A stretch of 64,000 bases of DNA. Origin: Liolophura sinensis. Taxonomy: Eukaryota; Mollusca; Polyplacophora; Chitonida; Chitonidae. The notes beneath the pieces are model-generated. The model was not told the DNA's origin, made no database searches, and was given only the letters and a program-made list of their open reading frames with translations. The DNA is taken from the NCBI RefSeq assembly GCF_032854445.1, contig NC_088299.1, forward strand, positions 6,173,001 to 6,237,000, in the 5' to 3' direction. A program made the position numbers and the translations under genes. Shown in pieces: positions 47,574-59,816 of this stretch. Each line of letters begins with the position of its first letter. Position 1 is the stretch's first letter.

Positions 47574-47949
47574 AATGCCTGGACGTGGCCATTGTTGGAG
47601 GGGGGATTGGTGGCACGTACACCGCATGGCGACTTCGAGAACGAGGCTTGAAAATCGCCATCTTCGAAAACACGGATCGAATCGGAGGTCGGACGTTCAG
47701 CGTGTTTCTTCCTGCCGTGTCAAATGTTCCTGCCGATTTGGGGGCAATGAGATTTCTCCGTGGTAGACACACCACGCTCGAAGATTTATTACCACAACTG
47801 GGTCTGCGCTCAGAAGTTTTTCAACCAGATCAGTTCCAAAAGATGTACTATTTTCGTGGTAAGCGGCTAACTCAAAGCGAGCTGAATAGTTCAAAATTAC
47901 CATACAACCTATCACCGAGTGAGAGTAAAAGTACAAGAGAGTTGAGGTG
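47574..47949 (+). CDS. Gene B exon 4, FAD-binding Rossmann domain
   Basis: 376 bp. It encodes CLDVAIVGGGIGGTYTAWRL, IFENTDRIGGR and PADLGAMRF. The ribose/ADP-binding motifs are intact, and it is nearly the same as gene A exon 4. It ends mid-codon at GTAAGT. Confidence 0.92.
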
Positions 47950-48529
47950 GTAAGTATCTTTGTTAAATATCCATTATATGTACAGTCTTGCTTTTAGGTA
48001 TATATTCTCGGTAAATCCTAATTATGGAAAGGATGGAGAGTCACCAAGTAGTTGAAATATACATGAAACGCTTGGATTCATTTTCTTAAAATCCATTCTA
48101 GGGTGCACCCAAACGTGTGCAAAAAAGCCTCCAAATTCGGAAAATTCGCTTTGAAATATATTTTTCTTTAGGCCACATTGGTCAGTCCGGAAATTAAGTA
48201 GCCTGCAGTTGTGAATTCAACGGTGAAGATTCAGAACGCTGATCCGGCGTTGTCTTGTAACTTCATCAATGAGGCCATTTTGACTTGTATTAGGGGAAAA
48301 TACGTAAAGATAGATTGGTTATTACGACATATATAGAATATGATTTTGGGCAGAACTTTTATCATTTTCCTGAAAACCATAGTGTTCGTTTTGCAACTCC
48401 TTTTCATGTGTCCTTTAAGATGCATGGATTTTGATCGCTTGCGCACACAAGAAGGTGGCTTTATTTGAACCACGGACAGGGAATCTCCGAGCATCCAGAG
48501 GCGATTACCCGTGCCCAGGTATATAATAT

Positions 48530-48672
48530 AAAAAGTCCAGAGAGTGAATAAGAGAAGTGGTGATAGTGTGATAGTTAACAAATAGCCACACCTAGCCGGC
48601 AAAACCTGGCGTTTTATTTTACATGTACCTCAGTTAGGTTTCCATTGTAACTGTTAATGTAGAAGCTTAATC
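48530..48672 (-). repeat. Dispersed repeat X, inverted copy in gene B intron 4
   Basis: AGTGTGATAGTTAACAAATA and CCTCAGTTAGGTTTCCATTG segments. Confidence 0.5.
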
Positions 48673-49325
48673 TGTCTTAGGCGCCATGTCTTAAGCAAAC
48701 TTAGGTAAATGAAAATACGATGATGTCAGTAGCGATGTATTAGACGTCACTGGTATAAAATTACGCAGGATACTGTATTGTCCTCACATTTAATAAACAA
48801 TATAGCGTGAAAACAATGCAAAGGACCAGAAACCCGTTTCACAAAGTGCAAGTAGCGCCACCTTCACGTAACTACCATACCGACGTAATAACGGCAGTAC
48901 TGTTTGCTATAAAAGTTAATTTCACGTAATGCTAAGTAAGCTTTGTGAAACAGGCCCCAGGCCTCGGGGATGGTTAGACCACTTTTACGGAATATTGATT
49001 TATGCCAGTATACAAGATAACATACTACAGCATAGAGTGTAAGGCTACACATTCCTGTTTTCTGTTGAATTCAAGATAACTGGTGAAGTTCAATACGAAA
49101 ATGTTAGCCTACTTAAACTGCCTTCAGTATTCCCTAATACCTGACCATCGATCAAGTAAAGTACTTTATTTGAGGTACTTTACTCTATTTTCTTCTCTGT
49201 TTTCCTCTCTATTTTTTAAATAGCCACGTTATTAAATATGGCGACCTTGCGCGGTCTCGCTCAAAGTTCAGTGATGCAGAACGAGCATACATTGGCATTC
49301 ATGGATGACTGCTTGTTGGTTCCAG

Positions 49326-49424
49326 GAGATTCTCTCAACAAGCGCTGAATGTCAGTCGACCAGACCAAATCCCTGACATTGAAGAGGCTTCGACACCAGA
49401 CGGTATCTTGGTGTATAAACAAAG
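49326..49424 (+). CDS. Gene B exon 5
   Basis: 99 bp between TTCCAG and GTACTG, encoding RFSQQALNVSRPDQIPDIEE and onward to YKQ. It is in frame with exons 4 and 6 and matches gene A exon 5. Confidence 0.86.
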
Positions 49425-50162
49425 GTACTGATAAAATATTATACAGATAGTGCAGGCTGTGGGGTGAGACATCAGGAATTGTCAGCTCGAGAGAAGTGAT
49501 ATTCAACGAGATCGAAGCACCATACGTTTTATTTTACCAAAAAGCAGTACCTTTTCGAGCTTTAAATCGCCGAATTTGTACGTCGATAAGGGAGTTATAA
49601 CCACTACCCGGTTGTTTACTTTACGAACAGGCGGACGCCAGAGAGCACTCAAAGGGAGATAACTGCTGTGGAATAAACGCTGTGATTGTTGGATATTAGC
49701 ACGAAATCGTTGGATATTGCCTCGTGAAATTGGGCTAGTACTTTGTGAGCGTTGCGTTGCATTCCTTGGCGCGCGTGATCGTTGTACATTATGTTTTGTG
49801 GAATATCATGTGACCGTCTCTCGACCAGTGGAAACTGAGAATAACCCTATGCGGTATAATAAAATATCATGTTGTGTAGTCATCCCGTTTGATAAAAAAA
49901 AATTATATCAAAGCAATGAAAAAGACAGTCTGCTTTAGATGTAACTTTATGTTCACTACCCTGATACCATCTGAATCTATGCGACGAAACAGACATTCAC
50001 ATACTAGCCTTCAACCACGATGAGCGTTCCAGGTCAATATTCGCAAGGCCAATTTGCAAAACGACGTTTAGCACAAACTAACAAAGTACAAAGAACGAAC
50101 CCTCAACGAGGGAATCATACAAAGAAAAGCAGTAAATAATTTTCATTGATGTAGGAAAGACA

Positions 50163-50302
50163 CAAGGTATGTTCTAGGCGATTCTAGCATGGTACACGAT
50201 TTTAACACGGATATCACCCAGTCGCCTAGAACATATATATATATTCTAGCATGGTACACGATTTGAACACGGATTTCACCCAGTCGCCTAGAACATACCT
50301 TG
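50163..50302. mobile_element. Small element with perfect 19-bp terminal inverted repeats
   Basis: CAAGGTATGTTCTAGGCGA at 50163-50181 is mirrored exactly at 50284-50302. The interior holds two direct copies of a segment of about 50 bp (TTCTAGCATGGTACACGATT). It is in gene B intron 5. Confidence 0.75.
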
Positions 50303-50303
50303 C

Positions 50304-50304
<1 letters not shown>

Positions 50305-50374
<70 letters not shown>

Positions 50375-50388
50375 TATATATATATATC
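50305..50388. repeat. (TA)n microsatellite
   Basis: About 40 TA units directly beside the inverted-repeat element. Confidence 0.95.
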
Positions 50389-50490
50389 CATTGTCCAAGA
50401 CCAATGACCGCAACATTTGATTTCCACAAAACTAGTTCGGCAGTTTTCATCAACATTGTTTCATTTGCTCTAGTTTGTTTTACCCTTCAG

Positions 50491-50709
50491 CTTTCTTAAT
50501 GTGATGGACAAAATTTGGAGCACTGAAGCCAGAAAGTACTTAAATGATCTGGGAAGGTTCTACACAGCATACGACTCCAATGTTAACGCAGTCCATACGA
50601 TTGTTGGGTTTAACCCGGACGCACCTAGACCCCAGACCTGGACAGTTGTTGGAGGGATGAACGCCGTCTCACAACGATTGTCGCAACAGTTCAAGGCTGC
50701 TAGTAACAG
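50491..50709 (+). CDS. Gene B exon 6
   Basis: 219 bp after a CTTCAG acceptor, encoding FLNVMDKIWSTEARKYLNDL through WTVVGGMNAVSQRLSQQF. It has the same GTTTAA donor as gene A. Confidence 0.87.
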
Positions 50710-51054
50710 GTTTAAATTATTTACATGTTAGCCCTTTCCAAAATGTAGCTGTAATACTGTCGCACTGGCGGAAAGCAGTAATCGTTGATTCATTCATGTT
50801 TTATCTATCGACCGATTTGTAAAACATTCGATTAGCTAAACGACTTCCAGATGACGTAATTTACAGGATAAGGGCACTTTTCTGAATATTAAATATCATA
50901 ATTAGATATTTGTTTTAAATTTCTTGATTATTTTCGATGAAAGAGACTTTCTTGGCCATGGATTCTGGCCTGTTTAAATTTGAAGATATTCCTTTTTGCA
51001 GCAAATAATATTAATGTTTACTCTATTTGATTGACTGTATTCTCTGATTTACAG

Positions 51055-51178
51055 GCATGTCATTCAACTGAACAAAAGAGTCCATTCAATAAAAAAAATC
51101 CAGTCAGAAGGACGACAAATGTACGAACTGTTGATAATTGACACGAGTACCGTTGGGGGATATACGAGGGATAAATGG
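51055..51178 (+). CDS. Gene B exon 7
   Basis: 124 bp after TTACAG, encoding HVIQLNKRVHSIKKIQ through GYTRDKW, with a GTAAGT donor in phase 0. Confidence 0.87.
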
Positions 51179-51594
51179 GTAAGTATCGATTAATATGCTT
51201 TATGGTCCGCACGAAAATTTCCATGAAAAACGATGAAACAAACAGGGGAGCTTTTTGGTCAAATATAAGTTATAAGCACAGATGAATAACGGTTAAAGTG
51301 AATGAAAAACAGACGGGTTGGCATACATGACCAAGATGTAAAATTTCAGTGAAAACTGCTTTAAGACATATACAATTCACAAGGCAGTCACCAATAATGA
51401 ACCAAATGACCTTGAAGAAATAGGTCAATGTTATCACCAAGGAAAAGCCTTTCCATTGCCTATGTGCATATGTGATGTAAGCCTGGTAAACATGTCTACA
51501 AGGTGTCAAGAGATAGCGTTCATTTTCCCTGAATTGTTTTGAAACCTTTATTTGGATTTGTTCGAATGGTCTTTTCAACCATATGCTGTCGCAG

Positions 51595-51794
51595 TTTGAA
51601 GATCTGGTTATTAATTTGTGACGAAATCAGAACTAGCTTGTTTGCATCCTTCATGGCCGACTATCGACGTGTCTTGAGAACGGAATTTCCCGATCGCATG
51701 AACTTCCAGGACTGGACGAAGCCTGAAGCCTGTCGCTCACGAGAGCTATCTGCTGAGCTGAAAGTCCAACTTTTACAAGTTCTAGATCACACTG
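51595..51794 (+). CDS. Orphan exon-like block in gene B intron 7
   Basis: A GTCGCAG acceptor-like site precedes an open, compositionally protein-like stretch (MADYRRVLRTEFPDRMNFQD continuing to LSAELKVQLLQVLDHTG). A GTAGAT donor-like site follows. The phases (2 and 1) do not fit the phase-0 intron it lies in, so it is not an oxidase exon. I do not recognise the product. Confidence 0.25.
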
Positions 51795-53116
51795 GTAGAT
51801 TATGAAATAGTCTTACCTTATTGCCTGTTTATGAATCATTTTCAGTTACAAGTGATTATAAGACAAAATTAAAATCAACTGAATTCATTGCATTCAATTT
51901 AACTCAGAGGAAAACGATCGTTTTCACCACAAATCGCGATCGAGCTAGTGGCGCCGACAGGTCGTTGTTGCTTAACTTTCTACAGTAATTATTTACTTAC
52001 GCGCTCCAGAGAAACTTTGTGGCTTACTCAATTTTAGTTTTAAATGCATCTTATCTTTTCTTCTCTCTTTTCAATACTTCCTTCTCTTAATTTCAACTTA
52101 TCCCACTCTCTATTCTGCACGCATTTTCTCTTTTCCTTTCTTGCAAACTCACGCGTATTTTCTTTCCTGTAGCATTTCTCGTCTATTGGCACATTGATTG
52201 ACAGCTATTGCGTCACATGACAACAGACTACATCTTCGAATGGACCCAAATCTATCATCGGTAGCGGTCGGGGACAGGTCGTTTGTAAACAAACACGCTG
52301 TCGCCTGGAAAATTCGGTCCGAAAATTGAAAGTTTGGAGCCTTACTCCACCAACATGAGACAAAACTGAGAGCTGGAATTCTCTCATGACCTCTATATTT
52401 AACGAACTCTGTCATTCTTTGGAGTTTCGATTTTCAAACCTTGATCCTACTACCTCGCGTTTAACATCAATAGAGTTTAACAAATAGTGTCCTACAAGCC
52501 TCTCAACAAATATAATTTCAATGACTTGAATGACCTTGAAATATAGGCCAGGGTCACCGAAAATGAAAAGGATTTTTTTTTGGCATTGCCAATGGGTAGA
52601 TGTCGTATAAGTCTCATAAACCTCATTACAAGTACAATTAGTCAAAAATAGAATCTGTTTACATGGATACCATGGATACCATGTTTACATGGTTATAATT
52701 TCAAAATTTCAAAGGAAAATGCCTACAATTCAATTTCTGAGAAGTCACGTTGTTCAGTAGGACATTTTTACCCTTAGCAATAATATATATGTAGTTCGAA
52801 ACCCCCACAGTCTGGTATTTATAGCCAATTCAGACGCAGTCAATCGTTGTATCTCAACGAACGAATTGCATAAATCCTGACTACATGTAAATGAAAGCGA
52901 AAGTTCCTTTCATCGGAACTGAACGTGTACGCGCAAAATAACACAATAGTGTTGACACTGGTTATAAAAATTTGTAGAGACTCTAAATATTATTGAATAA
53001 TATACTACATTCTTTATAACATGTATTTTCATTAATGTAGTTTGCGTAATTACATATGTACAGTCATTTGCGCCTGTGCGGTTTTCAACCTTATTAGAAC
53101 TAGACTCTTGTTCCAG

Positions 53117-53811
53117 ATAAGACCGAGGCGGATTTGTGCGTCCCAGGTGATTCTTGCCCTCCCTCCAGGGGCTCTGAAGAATATCCAGTGGGGCCCGTTA
53201 CAAAACGCTCTGCCCGTGAAGACAGCACTGGAATCCGTCAATGATTTTAGCGCCATGAAAATCTTTTTTGCCTATCCATCTGCCTGGTGGGATAATTTTT
53301 CTGTAAGCTACAAAGCCTTCGCCACTGATCTTCCACTTCGACAGGGTGGAGAGTTTGGTCGTTTGCGGAACTCGTCGGGTCACGAGACAGCATTAATGAT
53401 GGTATCGTACGCAGACACAAAGGAAAACAATGACTTTTGGAGGCACCTTCTCGCAATTCGCAAAATACTGTTTCGTCTTCCATCGTCCCGGCAGCGTTTT
53501 CGGTCAGTACAAAAGTTGTAGAACACGTGCATCATCACTTGGCAACGATGTATGACGTCAATGCAAGCTCTATTCCACAGCCGATAGATGGCGTTATGCA
53601 TATTTGGGATGATTCACAAAATGGTAGAGCTTGGCAGATGTTCAAACCTGGCTACCAACCAAAAGCAGTAGCAAATTTTATTCAACGGCCATCCGCGTCT
53701 GATAAAGTCTTCGTTGTGACTAATGCTTTTACCAGAGGTCTCTCTTCCTGGGTAGAAGGTTCTCTCAGGGCAGTTGACAAAGTCCTTCTTCAATTCTTCA
53801 ATGTCATATAA
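53117..53811 (+). pseudogene. Gene B exon 8, frameshifted
   Basis: It starts after TTCCAG with the same IRPRRICASQVILALPPGAL as gene A. A two-base excess near 53446 shifts the frame; the stop then falls at 53519-53521. The remaining family-like sequence (for example DGVMHIWDDSQNG and SSWVEGSLRAVDKVL) is open in the other frame to 53811. Confidence 0.88.
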
Positions 53812-53973
53812 CCATATAAAAAACGTAAAGATCTACAATTCGAAAAAATTACATTCCTTGTGAAAAATATTGTTTACAAAACACATACTTGTGCTACTGA
53901 GTTGTTTAAAACATACTTTAGTGTGCTACGCTATATGTATACTGTACTCCCATTCATAGCCACATTGACCAGC

Positions 53974-53979
53974 AATAAA
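53974..53979 (+). promoter_or_regulatory. Possible poly(A) signal of gene B
   Basis: AATAAA lies 163 bp after the ancestral stop codon. A second AATAAA is at 54207-54212. Confidence 0.35.
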
Positions 53980-55254
53980 CCTACACAGGCCATTTTCGTC
54001 CTCCAGAATCCAGCTCTTGTATATTGTTCATGAAATATCATGTCACCCTTCGTTGTTTACTGCTGTTTTTTGTGCCATGCGCTAAGAATGCGATTTTCCA
54101 GAATTGAGGGTATGCTTTTTTCGCCTTCAGACCCAGGTGGGTAAATAATCCGCTGAACTCGACATATTTTCTATTTGTACATGTATGTAAAGTCAGTGTA
54201 TAACCCAATAAAACCCCGTAATACTAATTCATTTAACTCCGTATTTTTGTGATTTGATTGTTTTTGTTTTTCTCGCCGTTCTCTAGACTATTTAGGTATT
54301 TGACCGAGGTCAGGTTTATTGATGCAACCCATACAACCATTCGTACTGTCGGCCTGGTAAGGTCTCCGAAGTGTCTTATAAACCAAATGACATCTTTCCC
54401 GGTGTTGGAGAGGTGTTTGTTGGTTTTTAGATTCAAACGGCATCAATCTATTCAGAGTAAGTCCCCTCAACGGAGCCCATTTAAAGCCTTCGATCTTTTG
54501 TACCATACTTAATGATTCAAGACAGAAACCCGAGACAAGGGGTGAGAGACATACAGGAAACGTGTAAGTTAAAAACGTGTTGAAAGAACTATGGCAAAAA
54601 TAGCAAGAAAGTGTCTTCCGCACCACAATCTAAAAATTATCTGCACTGCACGCTGCACGATTTTCGCTGCCGTATGACACACACAACCACAGTTAATCTT
54701 TTAAACAGCGTTTTATGTCTTTTTTTTTTTTGGTCACTTTCAGTAGAAGTGAGAACTGTGCATGTCCCGTCAAAAGCGTCCAGGCTTCTAGCACAGCTTA
54801 TTTGTAATAAAACCTTTTTTTCCCAACTCTGTTTCAAAACCCTACCCCCGATACCGATGTTTGTATGATACACTGAGAGTGAGAAGAATTAGCGCGCTTT
54901 CATCATGTGTCGGAAATATCCAGGCCTGGGGGCCTTTGTCATGAGCTACATATTTCAGTGACGGCTCATTGCAGACAACCAAGTCCAAATACGTACATGC
55001 ATTTATTTCTTTCCCATCTCAAACCTTACTGACAGTTTGGCGTAAGGATTAACATTATGCAATGTCTGAACCTTATTCAGCAACCAAAGACCATACATGT
55101 GCCACGCGGGAAACGCAGAATTCTCATTGGTTCTCAAAATATGAACCCGTGGTTGTTTGGTGTGGAGTCGCTCTGAAGAACGATCTATGCAAGAGAAGTG
55201 AACCGGTATTCAAAATAAAGGGGTAAATTTCTGTCTGATTGAATAATTAAAGAC
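53980..55254. other. Non-coding 3' flank of gene B
   Basis: No gene recognised. Confidence 0.4.
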
Positions 55255-55395
55255 GTAAAGCGTAGAGAGTAAATTCAGAGGAGCGACGACAGTGTGATAG
55301 CTGACAAATGATCACACGTAACAGGTGGAATACGGTCTCTTGTCAACTTACCTCAGTCAGGGTTTTATTCTAACTGCTCATATAAATGCTTAAAG
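55255..55395 (-). repeat. Dispersed repeat X, clearest inverted copy
   Basis: GAGAGTAAATTCAGAGGAGC, AGTGTGATAGCTGACAAATG, CTCTTGTCAACTTACCTCAG and a TAAATGCTTAA end in order. Confidence 0.6.
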
Positions 55396-55610
55396 GAGAA
55401 AACAGAATGTAAAAATGATGCCAAAATCAGATGAAAGAACGCAAAGACTTATTTGCAAATATGGTCTGCATTATTTTTTTCTTTCAAGAGAAAAGGGTAT
55501 TTTTCCTGTTTGGTGGGTATATCGTCTTTGCATAATAAATTTCTAAATAAGGATGTCCCAAATATATATTTGGTCCCAAATACCCGACAAAAACGAAAAA
55601 AATATTGGAT
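55396..55610. mobile_element. Long-TIR MITE, internally deleted copy
   Basis: Left terminal repeat (GATGCCAAAATCAGATGAAAG), a short middle and part of the right side (TTTGGTCCCAAATACCC). Confidence 0.6.
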
Positions 55611-55655
55611 CACATTTACCACTGACTTTTCTCAGTCTTTTTAATTTCTTCTTTG

Positions 55656-55760
55656 ATAGAGCAAGGAAACAGAACTATTTAGCAAGGTGTCAGTACAATG
55701 TGTTTGAATAGGGTGTCATGTCTGGTGTCTTCGGCATGATGCCTCAGTACACACATATAA
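55656..55760 (+). mobile_element. SINE family 3 fragment
   Basis: GAGCAAGGAAACAGAACT through GGGTGTCATGTCTGGTGTCT. Confidence 0.5.
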
Positions 55761-58089
55761 CATGGTTCAAGCAGAATTACATGTAGGTTTAAAACAAATG
55801 CAGAGATGTTAACTGGAATTTATTACAAGTCCATGGCCTAGAACTTTTCAAAATACTCAAAAATTCTGTGCGGCTGAGTTTCATATAGACCAGCAAGCGA
55901 CGTATGGATACCAGTCACTGTCCATCAAGCAATATAACAATATCTAAAGTCAAATTCCAGGTTCATTGATAAAATTCGTGTCACAATGTCATAAAAAGCA
56001 TAATAAATAATACAAACGAACGATAGTTACATATATCTGGATGCTGAAGTCGGTAGTATTTTCCAACTATGTCGAAAAGATATGCCTGTGCCCAATACGT
56101 TATAAACCAAATACAACACAGAGAGTAAAAACCAAAGCAGTGACAGCAGCGTGATGGTTGAAGAAACAACGAGCAACAATTGATTCTTGAAAAAAAATTG
56201 ACAAGGCGCGGAGTAACTATTGATTCTTTTTGAAGAATCTCTCGGTGTCATTTCAAACAAATAATAAGGGAAAAAAACGCTACATCACAATTAGCGTCAA
56301 TGAATTTTCTTTCATGTGGGCTGAGCCGCATTATTTGAATAATTGAAAATAATACGTAGCTTTCTTGGCGTTGTTAAAGCGATAGAGTTAGAGCTGGCGT
56401 TCAAGCTTTCAGCCAATGGACGTCCGGCTGGTTCTATACATGGGCATACACTGGGTGTGTAAGATTATGGACAGTGACTCGGTCTATGATTAGTTATGCG
56501 GGAAAGTAAATCGGAATCGACTGAAGCTGATATATAATCTGGTGAAATCTGATAGTAGAATATACAATTTCTGTCACAATGGCATACTCAGCCCTCGAGA
56601 TATCCAAAATACTCGTAATCAGAATGCCACGAATTAGATCCACCAATTCACCTTAGTACAAACTTTGATTTGCTGTTCATATTTGTTTCTAAGAGAACTG
56701 GTGACTCCACTCTGGCTTTTCCCACACTGACAACATTTGGTGTATTTCAAATGAGGGCGAAGAACGAAGCGTTAGAAAATAAATTTCATACTGATCAGAA
56801 ACGAATGGACCCTTCATATGTAACATTCTCGTGATTGGTAAAACAAAGGATTGACATCACAACAAGCGTTTAAATTAGTCTAAAAGGAAAAGGCGGCATG
56901 GACTTCCCGGATAGCTTAGTGAGATATTGGAAAGTTTTATTGGAAAGTTTTAAAACCCTGTGTTTGTGGGTTCGAATCCGCTCTACCGTTCGCGTACTTT
57001 GGTGATACAAGTACGCAAACCACAAAATCACAAATGTGAGTTCTTGAAAAATAAACAAAAACGCAGACGTGCAACCATGTTGCTATAATGCGGCGTTTAA
57101 AGTTTGCATATACTACGTCGTATGAGATCTATGTTCTGCGTAGTTAACCTATCTGTATATGAAAGAAATGTGATTCAATGAGTCTTTCATTTGAATAATT
57201 AAATAATGATCTCTCTTAAAACTGAAATGTTAAACATGCCTTTTCCAAAATGTTAAACCCAACAGTTGGCAGTGGATTTGGAGGAAAAACATTTCAAGCG
57301 TCATAAATTAACACTTTATTAAGTGTCAGATATTGAACATGTTACAAAATGTTTAGAAAATTTATAGTGTAATTATCAGTTATCACACTATTATTATCAT
57401 AAATGTTAATAATTTTATAATCTAAGATAGTATTACAACCTGCATACAGTCCTTACACTGAGTAACATTTGAAGACGTCGGCACCCATGCACCGTATGTT
57501 ACAGCGTCCAGCATGCTGTATCATTTACACACTTAAACAATATTAACAGTGTAACATGTAGGCTGGTTCAGGCAGTAGCCTCCTTTTGCACTAGACGATG
57601 CTGACAACAAAAGCATTTTGGTACGCTTGGTTTCATTCTCAATTTGAAAAGGAGGAAATAATTTAAACCCATATGGGATTAATGATCTACTTATTCAACT
57701 TTTCCCTATTTTACGCATTAAATAAAATTTATTTCTTGGTTTAATTCTGGGGAGAAATATACAGTTATAAGGCATACAGTTATATTAAATTGCATGTAGT
57801 TCTAACGACAGGAGGAGGGATAGTTTTGACATTCTTGTTACAACTTAGCAATATAGCTGTGCGCACTTACAAGAAAATCAGTGTTGAGAGACACAACTGC
57901 GTGATAAATTTTAATGGGACAAGAAGTGTATTAACTCCTTCCTATTTTAGGAAGGATCTCTTTTCTACTGACCTGATTATCCTGTAGGCCAGATAACTGC
58001 ATTTTATGAAAGCAAAGCAGAAACAAACACATTGTTCTACAAAAACGACAAATGGGCCAAATTCAATTCAAACAGAAAACAAATAACAT
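55761..58089. other. Non-coding stretch between convergent genes B and C
   Basis: No gene. It holds the tRNA-like sequence at 56905-56989. Confidence 0.4.
56905..56989 (+). other. tRNA-like relic
   Basis: Box A-like GGATAGCTTAGTGAGA and a perfect box B GGGTTCGAATCC. An internal 13-bp duplication (TTGGAAAGTTTTA) destroys the anticodon arm, and no acceptor stem forms. It is either a tRNA pseudogene or an orphan SINE head. Confidence 0.4.
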
Positions 58090-58315
58090 TTTTACGCCTC
58101 TGATTCAGCCAATCAATGCGGCTTTATTCACTCATTTAATATTAGCCTTTTGTAAACACATCAGCGTATCTGGTACAAGGTCAGATCATAGAGCGGAAGA
58201 TATGGCTGTAGGTTAAACAGCCACAAGACACTTGTGTAAACATCGTTTCTTCACGTGAGCTGCAAGATAAGTACATTTCCAGGTCAATGCACAGGTTCGT
58301 GAATAAAATACAATG
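58090..58315 (+). repeat. Dispersed duplicate of 32200-32400
   Basis: Shares GATTCAGCCAATCA, AGGTCAGATCATAGAGCGGA and GTGAATAAAATACAA. Confidence 0.5.
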
Positions 58316-59018
58316 AAAATAATGTGAAGCCAAGCAAGGAAGCTAACATGTAGTTTATAATATATGGCACGAGTGCTAATAAAAAATTCATTTTAAATGT
58401 TTTTTGGGTTGGTATTGTTTGGTTATTTGAATGTTCGAAATATTATCACAGCCTAAAAGATGGTGTCATCTTGCGACGAAATTTTTTCTGAACTTTCCCA
58501 TTTTATGATTTATGCCTGCGGGTTTTGCCGCGCATGAGTGGATTCACATAAACGGAAGAAAGCCACGAAGGATAGAAAAAAACACACTAACAGTTATGTC
58601 GATATAAAACCTTTTCGTGCATGAAATCATTAGTTGTAATCTCTAAAAAAAGCATAACACATGCGAAATACTAGTAGTCGCAATAAAATTCCAGGTCTCA
58701 AAAAATCACGGAAGCAGACGTTGTGCATAAAATATTCCTTACAGCCAGCCAGTATGTCTTGAAGTTTATCCCGTATGAGACAAAATACTCCGCTTTTGAT
58801 TGGACAGTAACGGTCACGAGGGGTACAGATACATTCTTGACTACTGCAGACGACGTCAAATGTGTCTGCTCAGTATGTTATCTCCATTGCTGGCTTGTAA
58901 ATATAATGGTCACATCGCTGAAGCGATTACCTATACATCGGTATTCTGCACTGAATTGATGCAGGATAAATTCGTTACATGATTACTCATTAATAGTAAC
59001 CCCAAATGTATGGTTTCC

Positions 59019-59565
59019 GGACTAAATGTCTAGATACATATCCCTAAATCACTCAGCACTGCATCTTACATCCGCATGGACTATTCCGGACAAAATGTCT
59101 AGATACATATCCCTAAATCACTCAGCACTGCATCTTACATCCCCATGGACTATTCCGGACAAAATATCTAGATACATATCCCTAAATCACTCAGCACTGC
59201 ATCTTATATCCGCATGGGCTATTCCGGACTAAATGTCTAGACATATATCCCTAAATCACTCAGCACTGCATCTTACATCCGCATGGACTGTTCCGGACTA
59301 AATGTCTAGATACATATCCCTAAATCACTCAGCACTGCATCTTACATCCCCATGGACTATTCCGGACTAAATGTCTAGACATATATCCCTAAATCACTCA
59401 GCACTGCATCTTACATCCGCATGAACTATTCCGGACTAAATGTCTAGACATATATCCCTAAATCACTCAGCACTGCATCTTACATCCGCATGGACTATTC
59501 CGGACTAAATGTCTAGACATATATCCCTAAATCACTCAGCACTGCATCTTACATCCAGATGAACC
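59019..59565 (+). repeat. 69-bp minisatellite
   Basis: Eight units starting GGACTAAATGTCTAGATACA, spaced exactly 69 bp (59019, 59088, 59157 and so on). As 69 is divisible by three, the first three units give an in-frame 23-residue repeat, but this is not a supported gene. It lies 250 bp 3' of gene C's stop. Confidence 0.93.
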
Positions 59566-59816
59566 AGTCACAACTATAAGAAAACTCTTTGTCATTATCA
59601 GTGCAATCTAGCCTAGAGTATTGGGCTTCGCCACTTCTACAGACTACACAAAAACCTTTACCGATAAAAAAAATTTTTTTTTTTAACATACATAAATCTT
59701 TTCTTTTTAAATCCATTTTCCACATGTTTGAAAATTCTGTTTAAATAACATTTACGTTTGAACTCGCACAAAAGTGTGAAAAGATGTACCGGTACCGGGC
59801 TACATGAACAAATGCA

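Larger units (their letters stand above)
43167..53811 (+). pseudogene. Gene B: L-amino-acid oxidase copy with frameshift in last exon
   Basis: Coding exons: 43167-43212, 46433-46471, 47312-47353, 47574-47949, 49326-49424, 50491-50709, 51055-51178, 53117-53811. All lengths match gene A except exon 8, which is 695 instead of 693 bp. The two extra bases lie near 53444-53450, just after NNDFWRHL. The frame then reaches a stop at 53519-53521, while the family reading resumes in another frame to the old stop at 53809-53811. As written, the protein is about 449 residues and lacks the C-terminal FAD-pocket motif. Signal peptide (MWTENVILIVIGVTIG), splice sites and leader are intact, so this is a recent loss, an allele, or a sequence error. 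AATAAA at 53974-53979 is a plausible poly(A) signal. Confidence 0.8.

Noticed and set aside
50143-50456. Open frames with long runs of YIYIYI
   Set aside because: Translation of a (TA)n microsatellite.
59026-59232. In-frame 23-residue repeat protein
   Set aside because: It arises only because the minisatellite unit (69 bp) is divisible by three; the frame closes in the fourth unit, where a single base difference (GGAC A/T AAA) makes a stop.
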